Below, piece by piece: positions 34,369 to 46,887 of a DNA stretch of 64,000 bases. The notes under the pieces are model-generated. The model did not search any database. It worked only from the letters and a program-made list of their open reading frames with translations, and was not told the origin of the DNA. The position numbers and the translations under genes were made by a program. The number at the start of each line of letters is the position of its first letter. The stretch's first letter is position 1. Source of the stretch: Clavaria fumosa (Eukaryota; Basidiomycota; Agaricomycetes; Agaricales; Clavariaceae); the NCBI GenBank assembly GCA_951802425.1, contig OX637797.1, positions 3,596,001-3,660,000 on the forward strand, written 5' to 3'.

Positions 34369-36123
34369 ATGTCTGCCCCAATCATCCTTCCTTGTGCTGC
34401 TGTCCGTGTGGGTGGAAACACCAGCAACCCCAAATCCTTGGTTGCCTCGTTTCAAGTCCAGGGTGCCATGTAAGTACTTTTGTTCTTGTCCATTCAATCT
34501 CCTCACTGAGTTATGAAAGGGCCGCAATGACTTTGACAGGCATGGGGTTTCCCCAAGTACAAGTTTGCTTAGAAAGGGATTCATCAGCTTGTAAAGTGAG
34601 TCTCCCCAAACTGCAGGATAGGCGTTACTAATGACATTAGATGAGTCACCCTGATAAGAAAGGGCATCATGTGGTCATGGTCCTCCATGTCAATCTGGTT
34701 CGACCTTTGAAACCCCAATTAGCACAGTTCTGGGGCAAGACTAAAGGTATGTACTTTTGAAAGCTTTCTCCATGTCTGTCTGAGAGGATCTAGGATGGGT
34801 ACTGTTTCCAAAACTATTTCTCCTTTTTGACCAAGAATCAAGTCTCTGGAGTCAACAAACATACAAAGCATTTGTTCAATCTGTCAAGCCTAACTTTCCG
34901 GGAGACACATGGCAATATCTTAGGTATGTGGCTTGTTTTGAAAGCTAAATTTCAACATTAATGATTGGCAATATCATAAGACCTGAGGAATCCGAAGCTG
35001 CATGGGTATCTGGTGGGACAACATCAGGGTAGATCAATAACCTCATGTAATCAATATATTTGACATATTTTTCTCATTGTAGTGTTGGGAGCACACATAT
35101 GCTTCTAGGTCCAGTTCAATTAAAAGATATTGAACTTGACCAACTCAAGGCTGGTCAATGGATAGGAGGAGATATTGTCAACTTTGCACTTCAGTACGTC
35201 AACCAATGTTCAATTGTTAACAATGCTCAAGGTGGACAGAGAAACATACAAAAAATTGAAAACAGGGGCATCTGGAATATGGCTTGCAAATACATATTTC
35301 CTTCCAGTACTGAGGTAATTTCACCCCGCGAATGATGCGGGTGAAAGCTGATCATTTATTAGAAGAAAGGATGGCACCAGAGATATTATCGCATGGCTTC
35401 CAGAATCTGCACACAAATGCAGATACTGGATTATTCCTGGGTTCAGTGAGGAACTGTATGTGGCTGATATCTTGTTGGAATTTATGGGGATGCTATACCT
35501 ATTACAGGAAGCATTGGTTTACCATAATTGTGGCAAACCCAGGCCAATTCTTTCTAGTCGATCAGCCAGATGGTAACTGGGGATGGTGAGTGTACCATTT
35601 CTTGCAATATTTTTGGTACTAACATCTTTACAGTACCATTGTCATACTTGACAGCTTTTTTCATGACAGGGTGCATTCCAAAGATGCAAAGGCAATCCAA
35701 GACCTCTTCCGAGAGCTTGGGCATCAACAGGGCCTAAAGTACACCAAGGACCCAAAGGTTATCCAACCAAAGGTTTGTGGCAAATTGTGCAAAAAACGGG
35801 TGCTTCATATATTTTCATATGTTCTTGCTTTAGGTTCCAAAACAGAAAAACAGAGATGATTGTGGCATATATGTGATCCATTTTGCAAGGCTGTGGTTGC
35901 ATGAAGGTGACAGATTAATGGATGTGGTGCTGGTAATTGGATATTTCTTTTCTTCTTCTAATGTCATTTCAACATCCCTTAGAACCCCTTGATGTCTCAA
36001 CAAGACATTGAACGAGCATGGAAGTGCTGGAGGATTGGTGGGCTTCAGACAAGGCTACAAGAAGAGATCCTCACCGTTGCAGAGAAGAGTTGGTTTGAGC
36101 ATGAAAAACAAAGGATAGTCTGA
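34369..36123 (+). CDS. Ulp1/C48-like cysteine protease of the KDZ locus, multi-exon
   Basis: Starts at ATG 34369 (MSAPIILPCAAVRVGGNTSN) and the first intron begins GTAAGT at 34470. Later exons read KGHHVVMVLHVNLVRPLKPQ, then DTWQYL, then LKAGQWIGGDIVNFALQYVN (about 35150), KHWFTIIVANPGQFFLVDQP (about 35513-35573), and RDDCGIYVIHFARLWLHEGD (about 35850-35910). It ends FEHEKQRIV at TGA 36121. The W-IGGDIVNF entry motif, His (KHW), Asp (LVDQ) and Cys (DDCGIYV) fit the C48 SUMO-protease fold. Such domains are known in Zisupton-type transposons. Exon borders in 34470-34650 and 35330-35500 are uncertain, and a frameshift cannot be ruled out. Confidence 0.7.
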
Positions 36124-36184
36124 TTGCCATTTACAGGCCTTTCTTCTTGTAATTCTACTGCCACTGGAATTTTATTGTATCTTG

Positions 36185-36262
36185 TATTTGTATTACTCTA
36201 ACACTTTGCAACATAGAAGTTGCATATGTGAGTTTTTCAGTCAGCCCAATCACATGACACAA
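36185..36262 (+). repeat. KDZ-locus repeat module T3 (partial)
   Basis: TTTGCAACATAGAAGTTGCATATGTGAG resembles 15400-15430 of T0. It lies between the protease stop and the transposase start. Confidence 0.5.
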
Positions 36263-36286
36263 CACTTTGTCCACTGCAACCTCCGC

Positions 36287-39200
36287 CATGCCAATCACTA
36301 AACGAAAAGAACATGCCCAGGAGGTTGAATTTGTTTCAATTTACAATAAACGACTGCAGAAATCCTTTTTGAAGTCTCGAAATGTCTACAAACAACCTGC
36401 TCAACCATACAACGTTCTACATAGCAAGCTTTGGTCTGGGACCTGCTCCAATGATTCCCTACTCCCCCAAACACCCCATAGCGAGGCCAAACAGACTCTG
36501 CCCTTTTGTTATGACCCCATCCGCTTGCATAAGCACGATCCCTGCTCCAGACTCTGAGTTCCATACCAGCCCTGATCCGCTCTGCCATAACTCCGTGCAC
36601 TCCGCTCTGCACCTTCATCGGACTTTACTCTGCCAGCCTTCAGACCATTCGGACTTCATTCTAGAACCTTCTCCCTCCATCCCCTCATTCTGTTTACCAT
36701 TGAGAGGATACCCTTGACCCATGGGAGTCGCTTTTTTGTTGTTGCTTCTTTGTTCCATGAAAATTGCACAGGCACATGAGGTGAAACTCTCCTAGTAATT
36801 TGATATGTACATTGTTTCACATTACTCCTATACTCTGTCCTTGCAGTATAAGTTTCCACCTGTATCTCCCTGCTCCTCAGTTTGAATATTAACGTCTCTT
36901 GATCCTAAAAACACCTCTGAGCTTTCGTCCTCATCGTCCTCAATGTTCTCCATGTCATCCGACCAACTCCAACCCACTCCGACGGACTCCGATCACTTCG
37001 GAGTTTGACTTACATTCTGATTCTCTCTTAGGTATTGTTCTTGTTTGATAAATAGGGACAAGTATATACGTGGTGGCACAACACATACGTTGAGGCCGCA
37101 GTCCCATAAGTCTCCTTCCTCTTGTTTACTTCTCTGTTTCACTGATATCGGACTCTGACCGGACTCCGATAGAACATCTCTGCTCCGCTCCGCTAACCCC
37201 TTCGCCGCTAACCTTGTTAGGACCGTGACACCTTTACATTTAATGCAGATGGTGACCCTGAGTGCATACTGGATTCTGATGCCCAATGGATTTCACATAA
37301 GAAAAAGCAAGGAAAGGTGAGGACTCCAAGTTGTTCTCTGTATGCTGAAGTATCTGAAAATGTACACATTCAGACTCAGAATGAATTCCTTGAGGATTGG
37401 CTTCCTTTAAGAACAGCTTACCTGAGGGAAATCTTGGAATTAGAAGCTCCACCCCCTTCCAAAATTTGTCAGGTCTGCAATCAGAACAACTTCAAGTTTC
37501 AATGCCATGATTGTTTCTATTGGCCTGCAACTTGCTCCTCATGCTGCGCCAAATCTCACATCAATATCCCATTCCATTCCATTGACGTTTGGAATGGAGT
37601 TTGTTTCCTGCCATCTGATCTCCTACATGTTGGACTGGTGATTCACTTAGGGCATCAAGGCTCACCATGTCCAGAATTCAAAGAGGAAGGGTACAGGGAG
37701 AAGGATCAATGGGAGCAAGATACCAGAAATGAACCTAATTTGGATAGGCCAGGTGCAAGTCTGCTTCTAGTTGTACACTCAAATGGAGTGTGCCGACAGA
37801 GCATCTATTACTGCCAATGCTCAAATGCTCCTTCCCACCATATACAGCTGCTTCAACACTGTCTGTTTCCTGCCAGCTATATGAAACCTCAAACAGTGTT
37901 CACATTTGAAGTCCTTGGTCACTTCCATATTGAGGCTATGGAGTGTAAAACCTCAGCAGGCGCCTTTTACTCCAAACTAAAGAGATTTACCTCTAATGCT
38001 TTCCCAGACACTGTACCAGTTAGTATCCTCCTCTCCTTTTCCCTCCATTTGTATTGACAAGCTGCTGGCATTAGGATTGATACTGTGAACTAATGAGAGT
38101 ATCTTGTCAATGGCGAGACTTGACAAATAGAAAATGATTTGGTTTTGGGCACAACTTGGATAGGAAAACAGGAAATGGGGACCTAGCACTGTTTTGTCCT
38201 GCTTGCCCTCAACCTGGCATTAATCTTCCTAACAACTGGCAAAGTCAACCAGATCAGTAAGTCTTGTTTTCATTGAATGCATGCAAACCCTGATAAAGAA
38301 ATGCCAGATGGCTTTTCTGCAGATCCCTGGTTGTTGATGGAAATTTCTCAGCAGAACACTTGAAAATGCGAAGAGCAGAGAAAGATGTTAGGTTAGCAAA
38401 TGGAGAGGCATATATTGTAGAGGAGGTGAATTATCAACATCACCTCTCTGAGGGCTTAGAGATTCAAGATGTAGGTGTCTAACTTGGACTGGTCACCTGA
38501 GATTCACTCCTACAACAGAAATCAAAATGCTCAAATCACAGGGCTATAAGCCAGTCAAATGCTCACTCAAGTCACCTGGAAGCCATGGGAATAGGGGCAT
38601 GTGCCTGCTCACGGCATGGGTGTTTCGTGCCACATTCTGTGGTTGATTTCCAGAAGGGCGAGCAGTGAGCTGAAAATGTCTGTATATTTGAATTTGGTTG
38701 CAAATACTTGTTGCTTTTTCTTCCAGTCACATCAACATTGACTATGCAATTTGCCAAGCTATCAAATATAGGACAGAAGGGATGACAGAGACTTTGGTCA
38801 TCTATGATATCTGTTGTCAGTGGATTCACAATTTCGACAAGAGGGTCCAGGGGAGCCAGTATCTGTCTGTGCACCCTTCAACAACAATCATACCTGCAGT
38901 GGGTAAATTTCACTTGGGGGCACACATTCGTTCCTGTTTCCCACTGTTCTCCTTGAACTTTGTTCATGGTGCTGGCCAACAAGATGGAGAGATTTTGGAG
39001 ACTCTGTGGTCAAACCTGAACAAGGTCTCCAGCAGCATACGGGCCATGAGCAAGGCACATCAGCACGAAATATTAGATGACTACATGTGAGATTCAAACT
39101 GGAAGAAAACAGTGGGTATTGGTGGGTATCAAAATTTTCTAAGCAAATTTGGGATAACTGAATATGCAATCTAGTGAAGGCCCTCCTGGCAAAGTACAAT

Positions 39201-40616
39201 GCTGCAACAGAAGGTCTTCGACAAACCAAGATTGCATTCAATGATTTGAATGAAGGGATTGGATCAGAAGCAAGAGAAGAATGGATGAATTTAGAGCAGA
39301 TTGCTCCGCAAAATCGAGGGGAAGCCCTCAAAATATACGATATACAACTGGAAAAGAGTGAGTTGATATTCCTCACTTCATCACTAGAGACAGAAATCTG
39401 AAAATTTCAATATGAAGCACCAACTCTTGCAGATATCAGGCTAACTCTCTCAGCTAGGGAAAAAGAAACTGGATTACCTTCGGGGATTACATCATTCCTG
39501 ACTCAAGGCATGGATCTGGAACATATTCAGTAAGTGACATCCAAGATGCTAAGCCTACACACATGCCAATGAGCCTCCAGATGTTCAATTGACCTAACCC
39601 AGAAGAGGAGACTCACAGCAGCTCAGAAGCAAAGCATTATTGATAAACAGAATGCACTTCAATCCAAAATTGAAAATTTCAACCAATGAGTCTATACTGT
39701 TCTGGGAGATTTCAAGTGGGATGACCAACACCAGGAGACCATGCCAGAAGACACTGGACCTAGAGAAGAAACACAGGATGATCCTCAGGATGGTGATGTG
39801 GAAGACCTGGACATGGACGAGCAGAATTTCATACAGAACAGGCTTTGGATGCCTTCTACGTTTGGCCATGACTTCTGCTTAAAAAATGGGTGGGAAAAAT
39901 TTGTGGATCAAGAAATACAGCTGCGGGTGGTACAAGCAGAGGAGTCACTTGAAGGGCTCAGACTGGCAATCGGACACAAGTTGTTACTTTACAAGATACG
40001 AATTCGAAAATCCAAAACCCAGGCAAGCAAGACCAGGAGCCGCTCAGAACTCCTCCAAGTGAATGACAAGATCAAGGAGTATACTGGGAGGTACAAGTGT
40101 GCTAGGTCTGCCTTGATAAGCCTGGGAGCACCTGCACATGTACTTGAGAAGTTTCAAGTTCTCCAAGACATGGACTTGAAAGTTAACACAGATGTGGCAG
40201 AGGAAAACCAGATTGGGCAGCAAAATGATGCATTACCCTGGTTCTGGAGGATTGGGACTGGGGGGAATGCCAGGAACCCTTTGATGAATGAAAGTGAGTT
40301 CTTCGATATGTTAGCTTCCTCATATGTTTCTATGCTGACTGAAATAAGTATTGAGGGTGAACTGGCTGAGAGCAAAGGCTCGATATGACAGGTGGGAAGA
40401 AGAGATGTTATTGGTGAGACACAAAATGACATGGGCATTGGCATGGTATTCACACCAACAAAGGGAATGGGAGAGGAGGAGAGTCTGGGCAGAAACACAG
40501 TGCTTGCATGGTCACAGAAGCTATGCTGAGAAGCAGGCTATGGTATGGAAGTGGATGAAGGAGGCTGCATCTACTGCCTGGGGTGATATTTTGAGTCTAC
40601 CACAAGTCAAATCTTA
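36287..40616 (+). pseudogene. KDZ transposase with CxC cysteine cluster, multi-exon, interrupted by a solo LTR
   Basis: ATG 36287 (MPITKRKEHAQEVEF). The N-terminus is cut by an LTR (36507-37230) and resumes with EDWLPLRTAYLREIL. A CxC2-like cluster follows (CQVCNQNNFKFQCHDC..CSSCC, FHSIDVWNGVCF, LGHQGSPCP). Catalytic core: FCPACPQPGINLPNNW, VVDGNF (first Asp, about 38330), CACSRHGCFVPHSVVDF, YDICCQW (second Asp, about 38808), GKFHLGAHI, and GQQDGEILETLW (Glu, about 38985). The C-terminus has long helices ending NWLRAKARYDRWEEEM and TAG 40614. Introns have GTAAGT/GTGAGC-type donors. Defects: TGA 38135 where Trp is expected, TGA 39088, and a frame change near 40350. KDZ elements are DDE cut-and-paste transposons abundant in basidiomycetes. 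Confidence 0.85.
36507..37230 (+). mobile_element. A-type solo LTR inside the KDZ gene
   Basis: 724 bp, TGTTATGACCCC..GACCGTGACA, nearly identical to 8325-9049. The 5-bp target duplication is CCTTT (36502-36506 and 37231-37235). TATAAG lies at about 36847-36852. It formed by LTR-LTR recombination. Confidence 0.95.
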
Positions 40617-40621
40617 GCTAG

Positions 40622-40957
40622 TGTTAGGATCGCTTATGTAAGCCATCCCAAAGTGCAGTTGTGGAGAAACTGGGGAGGGTTGTTGGAAGGTCACATGACC
40701 TGTGGCTGTGGTCAGATTACATAATCATAAGATCACATGACCTGGGCCTGGGCGCATCACGTGATCCGAGAGGTCCGAGCGTGGGAACGCCGGCAAATGC
40801 CGAAGCGTTCGATATATATACTATGTCTTTTCCATTCTTGTACCCTTTTCCCCTTATCTTAGTATTGTCGTCATGACCTTACGCTTAAGTTGTGTGAGAC
40901 CCAGTCTGATATAATACTAAGATCCGCCTGTCTGCCCTAGCCCCATGTCCTAACCTG
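40622..40957. mobile_element. Short solo LTR just after the KDZ stop codon
   Basis: Starts TGTTAGGATCGC and ends TCCTAACCTG, flanked by GCTAG (40617-40621 and 40958-40962). TATATATA lies near 40813. The end is not a perfect ..CA. The insertion sits directly behind TAG 40614-40616. Confidence 0.7.
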
Positions 40958-41371
40958 GCTAGCCTGGACCCTTAATTTCAAACTGTGACATGTTGTCACA
41001 GCTCAGCCCCTATCATCCTCTTCTCCTTCACCCTGCCCGCGGTGTGTAACAGAACTGCGCAAAATTTTTACTGTGTGTAGATACATGTGACCAGACCAGG
41101 AGGAAGTCAACTGTGACCCTCCCCAAGTGATACCGAGTGCCCAAGGCCCGGAACTTTGTTTTACAGCTACGTACCAGTGAATCGTGTAGTGTACAGGGCA
41201 AGGAAAGGCCCCTACATAGTCTTTCTGCAGTTTCCTGGTCCAGTGGACAGGGCCCTTGCTCTGTGACCATTGTCAGAAGGGTGCACGGGCAACTCATTAG
41301 GAGTTGTGGAGCGACCACCTGGGACACCATTTGGGCCCCACACTACCAATAGTTTCAATAGTCCCAGCTAG
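40958..41371. other. Unassigned; probable right flank of the KDZ locus
   Basis: Contains a palindrome TGTGACATGTTGTCACA (about 40985-41001) reminiscent of the GTCACA motifs in the T modules. GAGTGCCCAAGGCCCGGAACTTTGT (about 41134) has a decayed direct copy at about 42572. No gene recognised. Confidence 0.4.
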
Positions 41372-41515
41372 TTTAGTATACTAAATATCAGTTAATGTAC
41401 CAGAATGCTTTGAACTCAAGCCAGCTACAGCTGATCCTACTAATGTCAGCAAATGCTGTGAAGGCAGTATACTTATGTCCAGCTAATGCTGACTATACTA
41501 TTACAGTACAGTAGA

Positions 41516-41825
41516 AGTCAACTTAATCCAGCAGCTGCTGGTGAACATAGTATACTAATCTACAGTAATAACAGCTACAGGGTATTTCCAGTTAACTTGA
41601 TCCAGCAGCTGCTGATTGTTGTAGTATACTATTCAACAGTAATAGCAGTCATAAAATAACACCAGTTAACTTGGTCCAGTAGCTGCTGGTTAGTATAGTA
41701 TACTATTCTACAGCAAAAGCAGTGGTAAAAATATTCCAGTTAACTTGATCCAGCAACTGCTGATTGATGTAGTATACTATTCAACAGTAATAGCAGTCAT
41801 AAAATATTGCCAGTTAACTTGGTCC
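41516..41825. repeat. 74-bp tandem array (about four units)
   Basis: CAGTTAACTTG(A/G)TCCAGCAGCTGCTG starts at 41589, 41663, 41737 and 41811, with a decayed first unit near 41516. Each unit carries GTAGTATACTATTC. Confidence 0.9.
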
Positions 41826-42232
41826 ATAGTGCACTTTTACACAGTAATTTCTGCACACTATGCACAACTTGAGTCTACTATTTGTGAGTGCAGTAGTTAC
41901 AAGCAGGTTTAATTAACTCAGTTGTAGTACTTGTGAATTGAATCATTAATTTGAGCACAGCACTTGTAATTATGATAATATAAACATGGCAATGTACTGC
42001 CACAGCTTCAGGAAGTTCATTCAATTTTATATAATGTTTTAATTTGAGGCCATATTTTGATGTTTATATAAGCTGAATTTCAATATAGAGGCATTTGATA
42101 AATATTTGTCTGTATTTGGGCTTATTTATTTCATGTCAATAAATACACAGCTATTATGTCTAGTTAACTATTTGATAGCAACTACTGCACTAAGTTCACA
42201 GCTCAAGTTAATTAAGTGTGATGTCATGCTAT

Positions 42233-42372
42233 ACTAGTATAGTCAACAGTAGCTGGATGTAAGTATACTTGTATAGTCAGCAGTAGCTGGATGTAAGTAT
42301 ACTAGTATAGTCAGCAGTAGCTGGATGTAAGTATACTAGTATAGTCAGCAGTAGCTGGATGTAAGTATACTA
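42233..42372. repeat. 34-bp tandem array (four units)
   Basis: AGCTGGATGTAAGTATACT recurs at 42251, 42285, 42319 and 42353, an exact 34-bp period. Confidence 0.95.
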
Positions 42373-43358
42373 CCTTTACAGCATTTGCTGACATTAGTAG
42401 GATCAGCTGTAGCTGGCTTGAGTTCAAAGCATTTTGGTACATTAACTGATATTTAGTATACTAAATTAACAGGGACCACTGATAGTTTCATAGAATAAGA
42501 GTTCTATAGGTACATAAGTACACAGAAGAGCAGCCTAAGAGGACAGGACTGTTAAGAGATCGAAGAAATCCTGAGTGCCAAAGGCCTGGAATTTTATTTT
42601 ACAGTACTACAGAATGCTGGACCTAGCTGTTGCCCCCTTTGATGGGCAGAAAAGGAACTTCCGTATGTTCCTCTGATCCCTTCGCCTCCTGTTTATGGCG
42701 AACCCGACTGTCTATGCTGTGGACCTGGTGAAGGTCCTTTTTGCTCTGAGCAAAATTACTGGAGAAGGATTTGCTGCAGAGTGGGCGAATATGAAGGTGG
42801 AAGAGATCCTGGGTAGTGGCGAGGCCAGAACCTGGGCAGAGTTTGTGGAGGAGATGAAGTGTGTATTCGATGACCCAAATGACCATGCGACTGCCCTTGC
42901 CGATATTGCAGGGCTGAAACAGGGTGCCATGACAGCACCAGAGTTCTTCGCGAAATTCGAGACGCTGTTCCAACGGGCGAAGTTGAGTACAGAGAAGGAC
43001 TCAGGAATCCTAGTCCATTGGCTGGAGTTGAACCTGAGTAGGAGGTTGGTGGAGAGAATCTATGGTGTCTCCCCAATGCCAGAGACATATGGAGAATGGA
43101 AGGTGCTGGCTGAGAGGCTTGATGCCCAGCAAAGGCAACTGGATGGGATACTCATGGAACGGACACCGCAACCCACTGTGACCCCCGCGCGACCCACCGC
43201 GACCCTACCGCGACCTGCCATGACCGTTTTGCGACCTCTTGTGACCCCTCTGCTGTGTACTCCAGATGTGGCCATGGCCCGAGGATGGGCCCCTGCTGAT
43301 GAGAGATGTTGTTTCCGATGCCACCAGACTGACCATGCTGTCCGTTTCTGCCCCCTGC

Positions 43359-44822
43359 TGTCAGGACCCATCCATTTTTCCTCAACCTAACAACTCTATC
43401 ACCACTCATGGACCTCCCGACGTTCCCCTACCACCTCACAAACCCCCCTACACTCTTCCGAAACCCGCTATCAACTTCCGAACACCTCTCAGGCCTCCAT
43501 CTTCTCCTCACGACACTCGCAATCATACCACCATACTCGCATCACCTCCCGCCACCTCACCTTACACGTACTCACCACCGAACTCACTATTCGATGCTCA
43601 ACAAGCTCTTACACGACTCCTGCAGCGGCACGTGACTTGCCGCACGGCACACCAGTGCTACTTGCGTTACTCGCATTACCAGCATTACTCACGTGACATA
43701 CCGCCCAAAGACCACCCAAGGTCACCTGCCTCACCAGCGCCGTCCACGTGACCGCTCGCCTGACTGTGCGACTTTAACGATGAAATGCGCCACCAGCGGT
43801 CAAGCTGTGTATCCTTTCAAATTATGTTCTCCCTTCTTCTTCTCAGTCGTCTATAACTGCATTAGCCCTGGACCAAGCCCCTCTGCCCAGTCGTAGTTAC
43901 ACATATGCTTATTTAGTTAGGTCGCGACCCATGACCGGTCACGTCCACGACCTTACCTATGCTTAGTTTACCCCTCGCAATCTTAGTAGAACACGCGCAT
44001 GGTCACTCTACAACTAGTTATACCCCGTACTACTATAGTCTTGTCACCTGGCGCTCTCTGTACTTTCCCTTTCTTGTCATACTCCCTGCACGTACGTATA
44101 TATAAGGTCTCGCATGTACTTATGGTACTCCAGACTTGATATTGATGCACATTGGTTTAAGCTTGAGGCTAGTATGCCCTTTGAGCTTGGAACCATCACG
44201 ATTGATAGGTCTTGTCTCTCTTGGTGACCACAAGATCGCCAAGACACACTCTACTCTGTTCTAACTCACCCTCTGCGCTCCTACAACTCGCGCAATCTAA
44301 GTATTCTCTATTATTCGTCTTGGTACTGATCTTGGAACCCTACAGGTTCACCCGTCAGTTGGCAAAGTCATTGCCTTCACCAACACATTTCTCAACACCG
44401 TTGCGACCACCGTGACCCTTCCAACATTGTCTATTTCTTTCACCTTGTCTTTTTCCTTCTCTACGCTTCATCGGTCAACCTCGCAACCTTCTCAGCATTG
44501 TCACTTTCTCCCACTTCGTCTATTCCTTTCTTCACACTTCGTCGGTCGACTTCGTGACCCTCTCAGCATCACCCATTTCCCCCCTCCTCGTCAATTACCT
44601 CCTTTACGCTTCGTTTACCGACTTCGCGACCTCCCCAATGACGTCTTCCTCCTCTATACTTGTCTTTCTTCGCTCTTACATCTTTTCAGACATCTTCACG
44701 ACCTTCTGGGACTGAGCATTCTCGACTGTGCTCAACAGTTGATTGGTCTTAGCGAGTTTCCAGCATAGGTCACCAACAAGTCGATCTCCGACACAACTAT
44801 CGAGACGGGACAGGCCCTAACA
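43359..44822 (+). repeat. 5' LTR of B2
   Basis: 1464 bp. TATATATAAGG lies at about 44097-44107. Its 3' two-thirds align with the B1 LTR. Confidence 0.95.
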
Positions 44823-44878
44823 TAATATCAAGTCTCCCCCTCGCCCCACCACTCAACACCCGGATAACACAAACCATT

Positions 44879-46882
44879 ATGTCTTCCAGTCACACTCCTC
44901 CCCAACCAACCACTCATCACTTCCAGACATGCACAGGTAGCCGTGCGATCACTCCAATGATCTTGGAGACTACTCGCGAGCCGCCTACCACTGTACAAGA
45001 ACGACCCGCGTCCGTCGTTCAATCACAGCCCGAAGAACCCGCCCAAATCGCACCTAGCCACGCCTCATCACCGCGAGAAGAGGCCGAATCACTTGTGGAA
45101 CAGCTCGGCTACCCGCGCTTCGACCGCCCTCGCCATCGTACCTATCAAATTCTCAACAACACTCGCCGCCAATACGAAGCGGGAACCCTTGACGAAGAAT
45201 TAGCATACCTCGTAGAGACCACAAACCTCTATGAGCCTTTGGTACGATTGACAGATGGATTCCGTGCTAATCCACAGAACCAGTTATACGAGAGTCAGTG
45301 TCAGTATCCAGGGACTACCGACCGTGGAGTTCCGACTCCTCCCGACCTGGATACCCCCTCGCGACCTCCAAGACAGGTTCAACCCACCAGAGGACCCCGG
45401 GATATGGCCCCACTTTTCCAGGTCGCGGCTCAATCTCTTCAGAATTTCGCGAATCCTGCCACGCCTGATGAGCGACCAGCCATTGTCTCCAGGATCCCAA
45501 GGTACACTGCCCCTCGCAGTAGCTGGCCTACGTGGATGCAGCCAGCCACTACTCCAAGTAGGGCGCTCCCTCGCGACCCTATAGGGACCGAAGCAATGCT
45601 TCAACCTGCCCCTCGCCTTGAGATTCCAGTCGAGCCCTTCTGTATTCCACAACCGGAAGCGTGACCAGTACCCCAGATGGAGACACGACCAGCATCTTGC
45701 CCTCCATCACAGGCTGAAGCCCCGCAGGTCCCTCCGGTCCCCCCTATGCCTCCACACCCCGCCGCTGCGCTTCGAGATGAGGCCCCTGGTACCCACCACC
45801 ACCATTACTATTACCAGACCCCTCCCTCCAAAGGACCATCGGCCCGAGATGCCTTCGCTCGAGAATCCAAGCTCGACACCAGATGTCCCGAACCGTTCAA
45901 TGGTCGTGACCGACACAAGTGGAAATCTTTCGTCACGGAATGCCTAATGACTTTCTTCGCCAAGCCCGTAACCTTCCAAGGAGATCACGAGAGGGTTACT
46001 TTCGCCGCCTCTTACCTCACGGACACCGCGCAGAGCCACTACACCTCCCTCCTTCAATTCAATGCTGAACACCCAGCTCTACATTCCTGGGAAGGATTCA
46101 TCTGCGAGTTTGGAGGGATGTTTGGAGTGGTCAACATGCAGATTGAAGCTGACCAGAACCTTCGCTTGTTGCAGATGGGCGAAAACAAATGGTTTTCGAA
46201 CCACATCATCTGTTTCAAGTCCTTCGCTTTCGAATCCAACTGGAACTCGGCCACCTTACAATCCGAACTCTATTGCTCGATGTCCACACGCATCAAAGAG
46301 GCCATGAAAGTCATTCCACGACCCACGACGTATCAAGAACTTCGCGATTTGGCAATGCAAATTGACCAGAGGCACTGGGAGTATGAGAGTGAGACCCGCC
46401 AAACTCAATTCCGCGCTAACCCTCCTACTCCTCGTCCCCCTGTTCAACAAGGCGGAAATCGCCCTTTGGCTCAACAAGGCGGAAATCGCAATTACCAAGC
46501 GATGTCGCGACCTTACCCTGCTGCTGGAAATAATCCTACAACGCCCCGACCAGCCGCAGGGAACCCCGCGACTTCACCACGACCCGCCAATCCGCCTCAC
46601 CAGCCAAATCCAAATCCGAACTCGCCCTATGTCCCCCTTAGCGATGAGGAACGAGAATGTCGTCATCAGGGAAATCTCTGTATGAGATGTGGAAAGCCCG
46701 GACACTACAGCGCTGCTTGCCCCAATCGACAAGTAGCCGGATGAGCCGTCTTCACGTTAGAGGAAGGAGAGGAAGAATTACAGGAAGAATACGAAGTTGA
46801 GGAAGAAGTGGAAGAAGATGTGGATGACCCGCACGAAGAGTTAAATGAGGAAGTGACTCAGGAGCTTCCGGGGGAACTCTGA
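44879..46882 (+). pseudogene. Gag of B2 (two TGA codons)
   Basis: ATG 44879, same start as B1. The frame is open to TGA 45662, then to TGA 46742, then to the natural end TGA 46880. It contains the Gag core (EPFNGRDRHKWKSFVTECLM, FESNWNSATLQSELYCSM), a zinc knuckle CMRCGKPGHYSAAC and an acidic tail. TGA 46742 aligns with CAA 23391 in B1, implying an ancestral CGA hit on opposite strands. It is less damaged than the B1 gag. Confidence 0.9.
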
Positions 46883-46887
46883 GTCAC
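46840..46887 (+). promoter_or_regulatory. Decayed -1 frameshift signal of B2
   Basis: GTTAAAT (46840-46846), 6-nt spacer GAGGAA, stem 46853-46887. The outer stem is GTGACTCA/TGAGTCAC: both members of one pair differ from B1 yet still pair. In the -1 frame the C-to-T change in the heptamer creates TGA, so this copy's signal is also broken for pol. Confidence 0.6.

Larger units (their letters stand above)
41372..42465. mobile_element. Non-autonomous TIR element made of tandem repeats (MITE-like)
   Basis: Inverted ends of about 105 bp (41372-41476 and 42362-42465) start with the palindrome TTTAGTATACTAAA and include ATCAGTTAATGTACC and GATCCTACTAATGTCAGCAAA. Flanks are compatible with a TA target duplication, but the palindromic end makes this ambiguous. 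The interior is a 74-bp array on the left and a 34-bp array on the right with AT-rich sequence between. No ORF. Confidence 0.85.

Noticed and set aside
38135..39090. Possible reassignment of TGA to an amino acid (TGA at a Trp position in KDZ, many TGA elsewhere)
   Set aside because: Most TGA codons align with CGA (Arg) in sister copies, and natural ends of gag and other ORFs also use TGA. CpG decay plus one TGG-to-TGA change explains the data.
33365..41000. A TET/JBP dioxygenase gene linked to the KDZ element, as reported for some fungal KDZ elements
   Set aside because: No HxD..H dioxygenase motif was found in any frame of the locus; the linked genes are the Ulp1-like protease and the accessory gene.
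41028..41352. Short ORFs on both strands near 41100-41350
   Set aside because: About 70-100 codons, no similarity to known motifs, no promoter or introns; probably chance.
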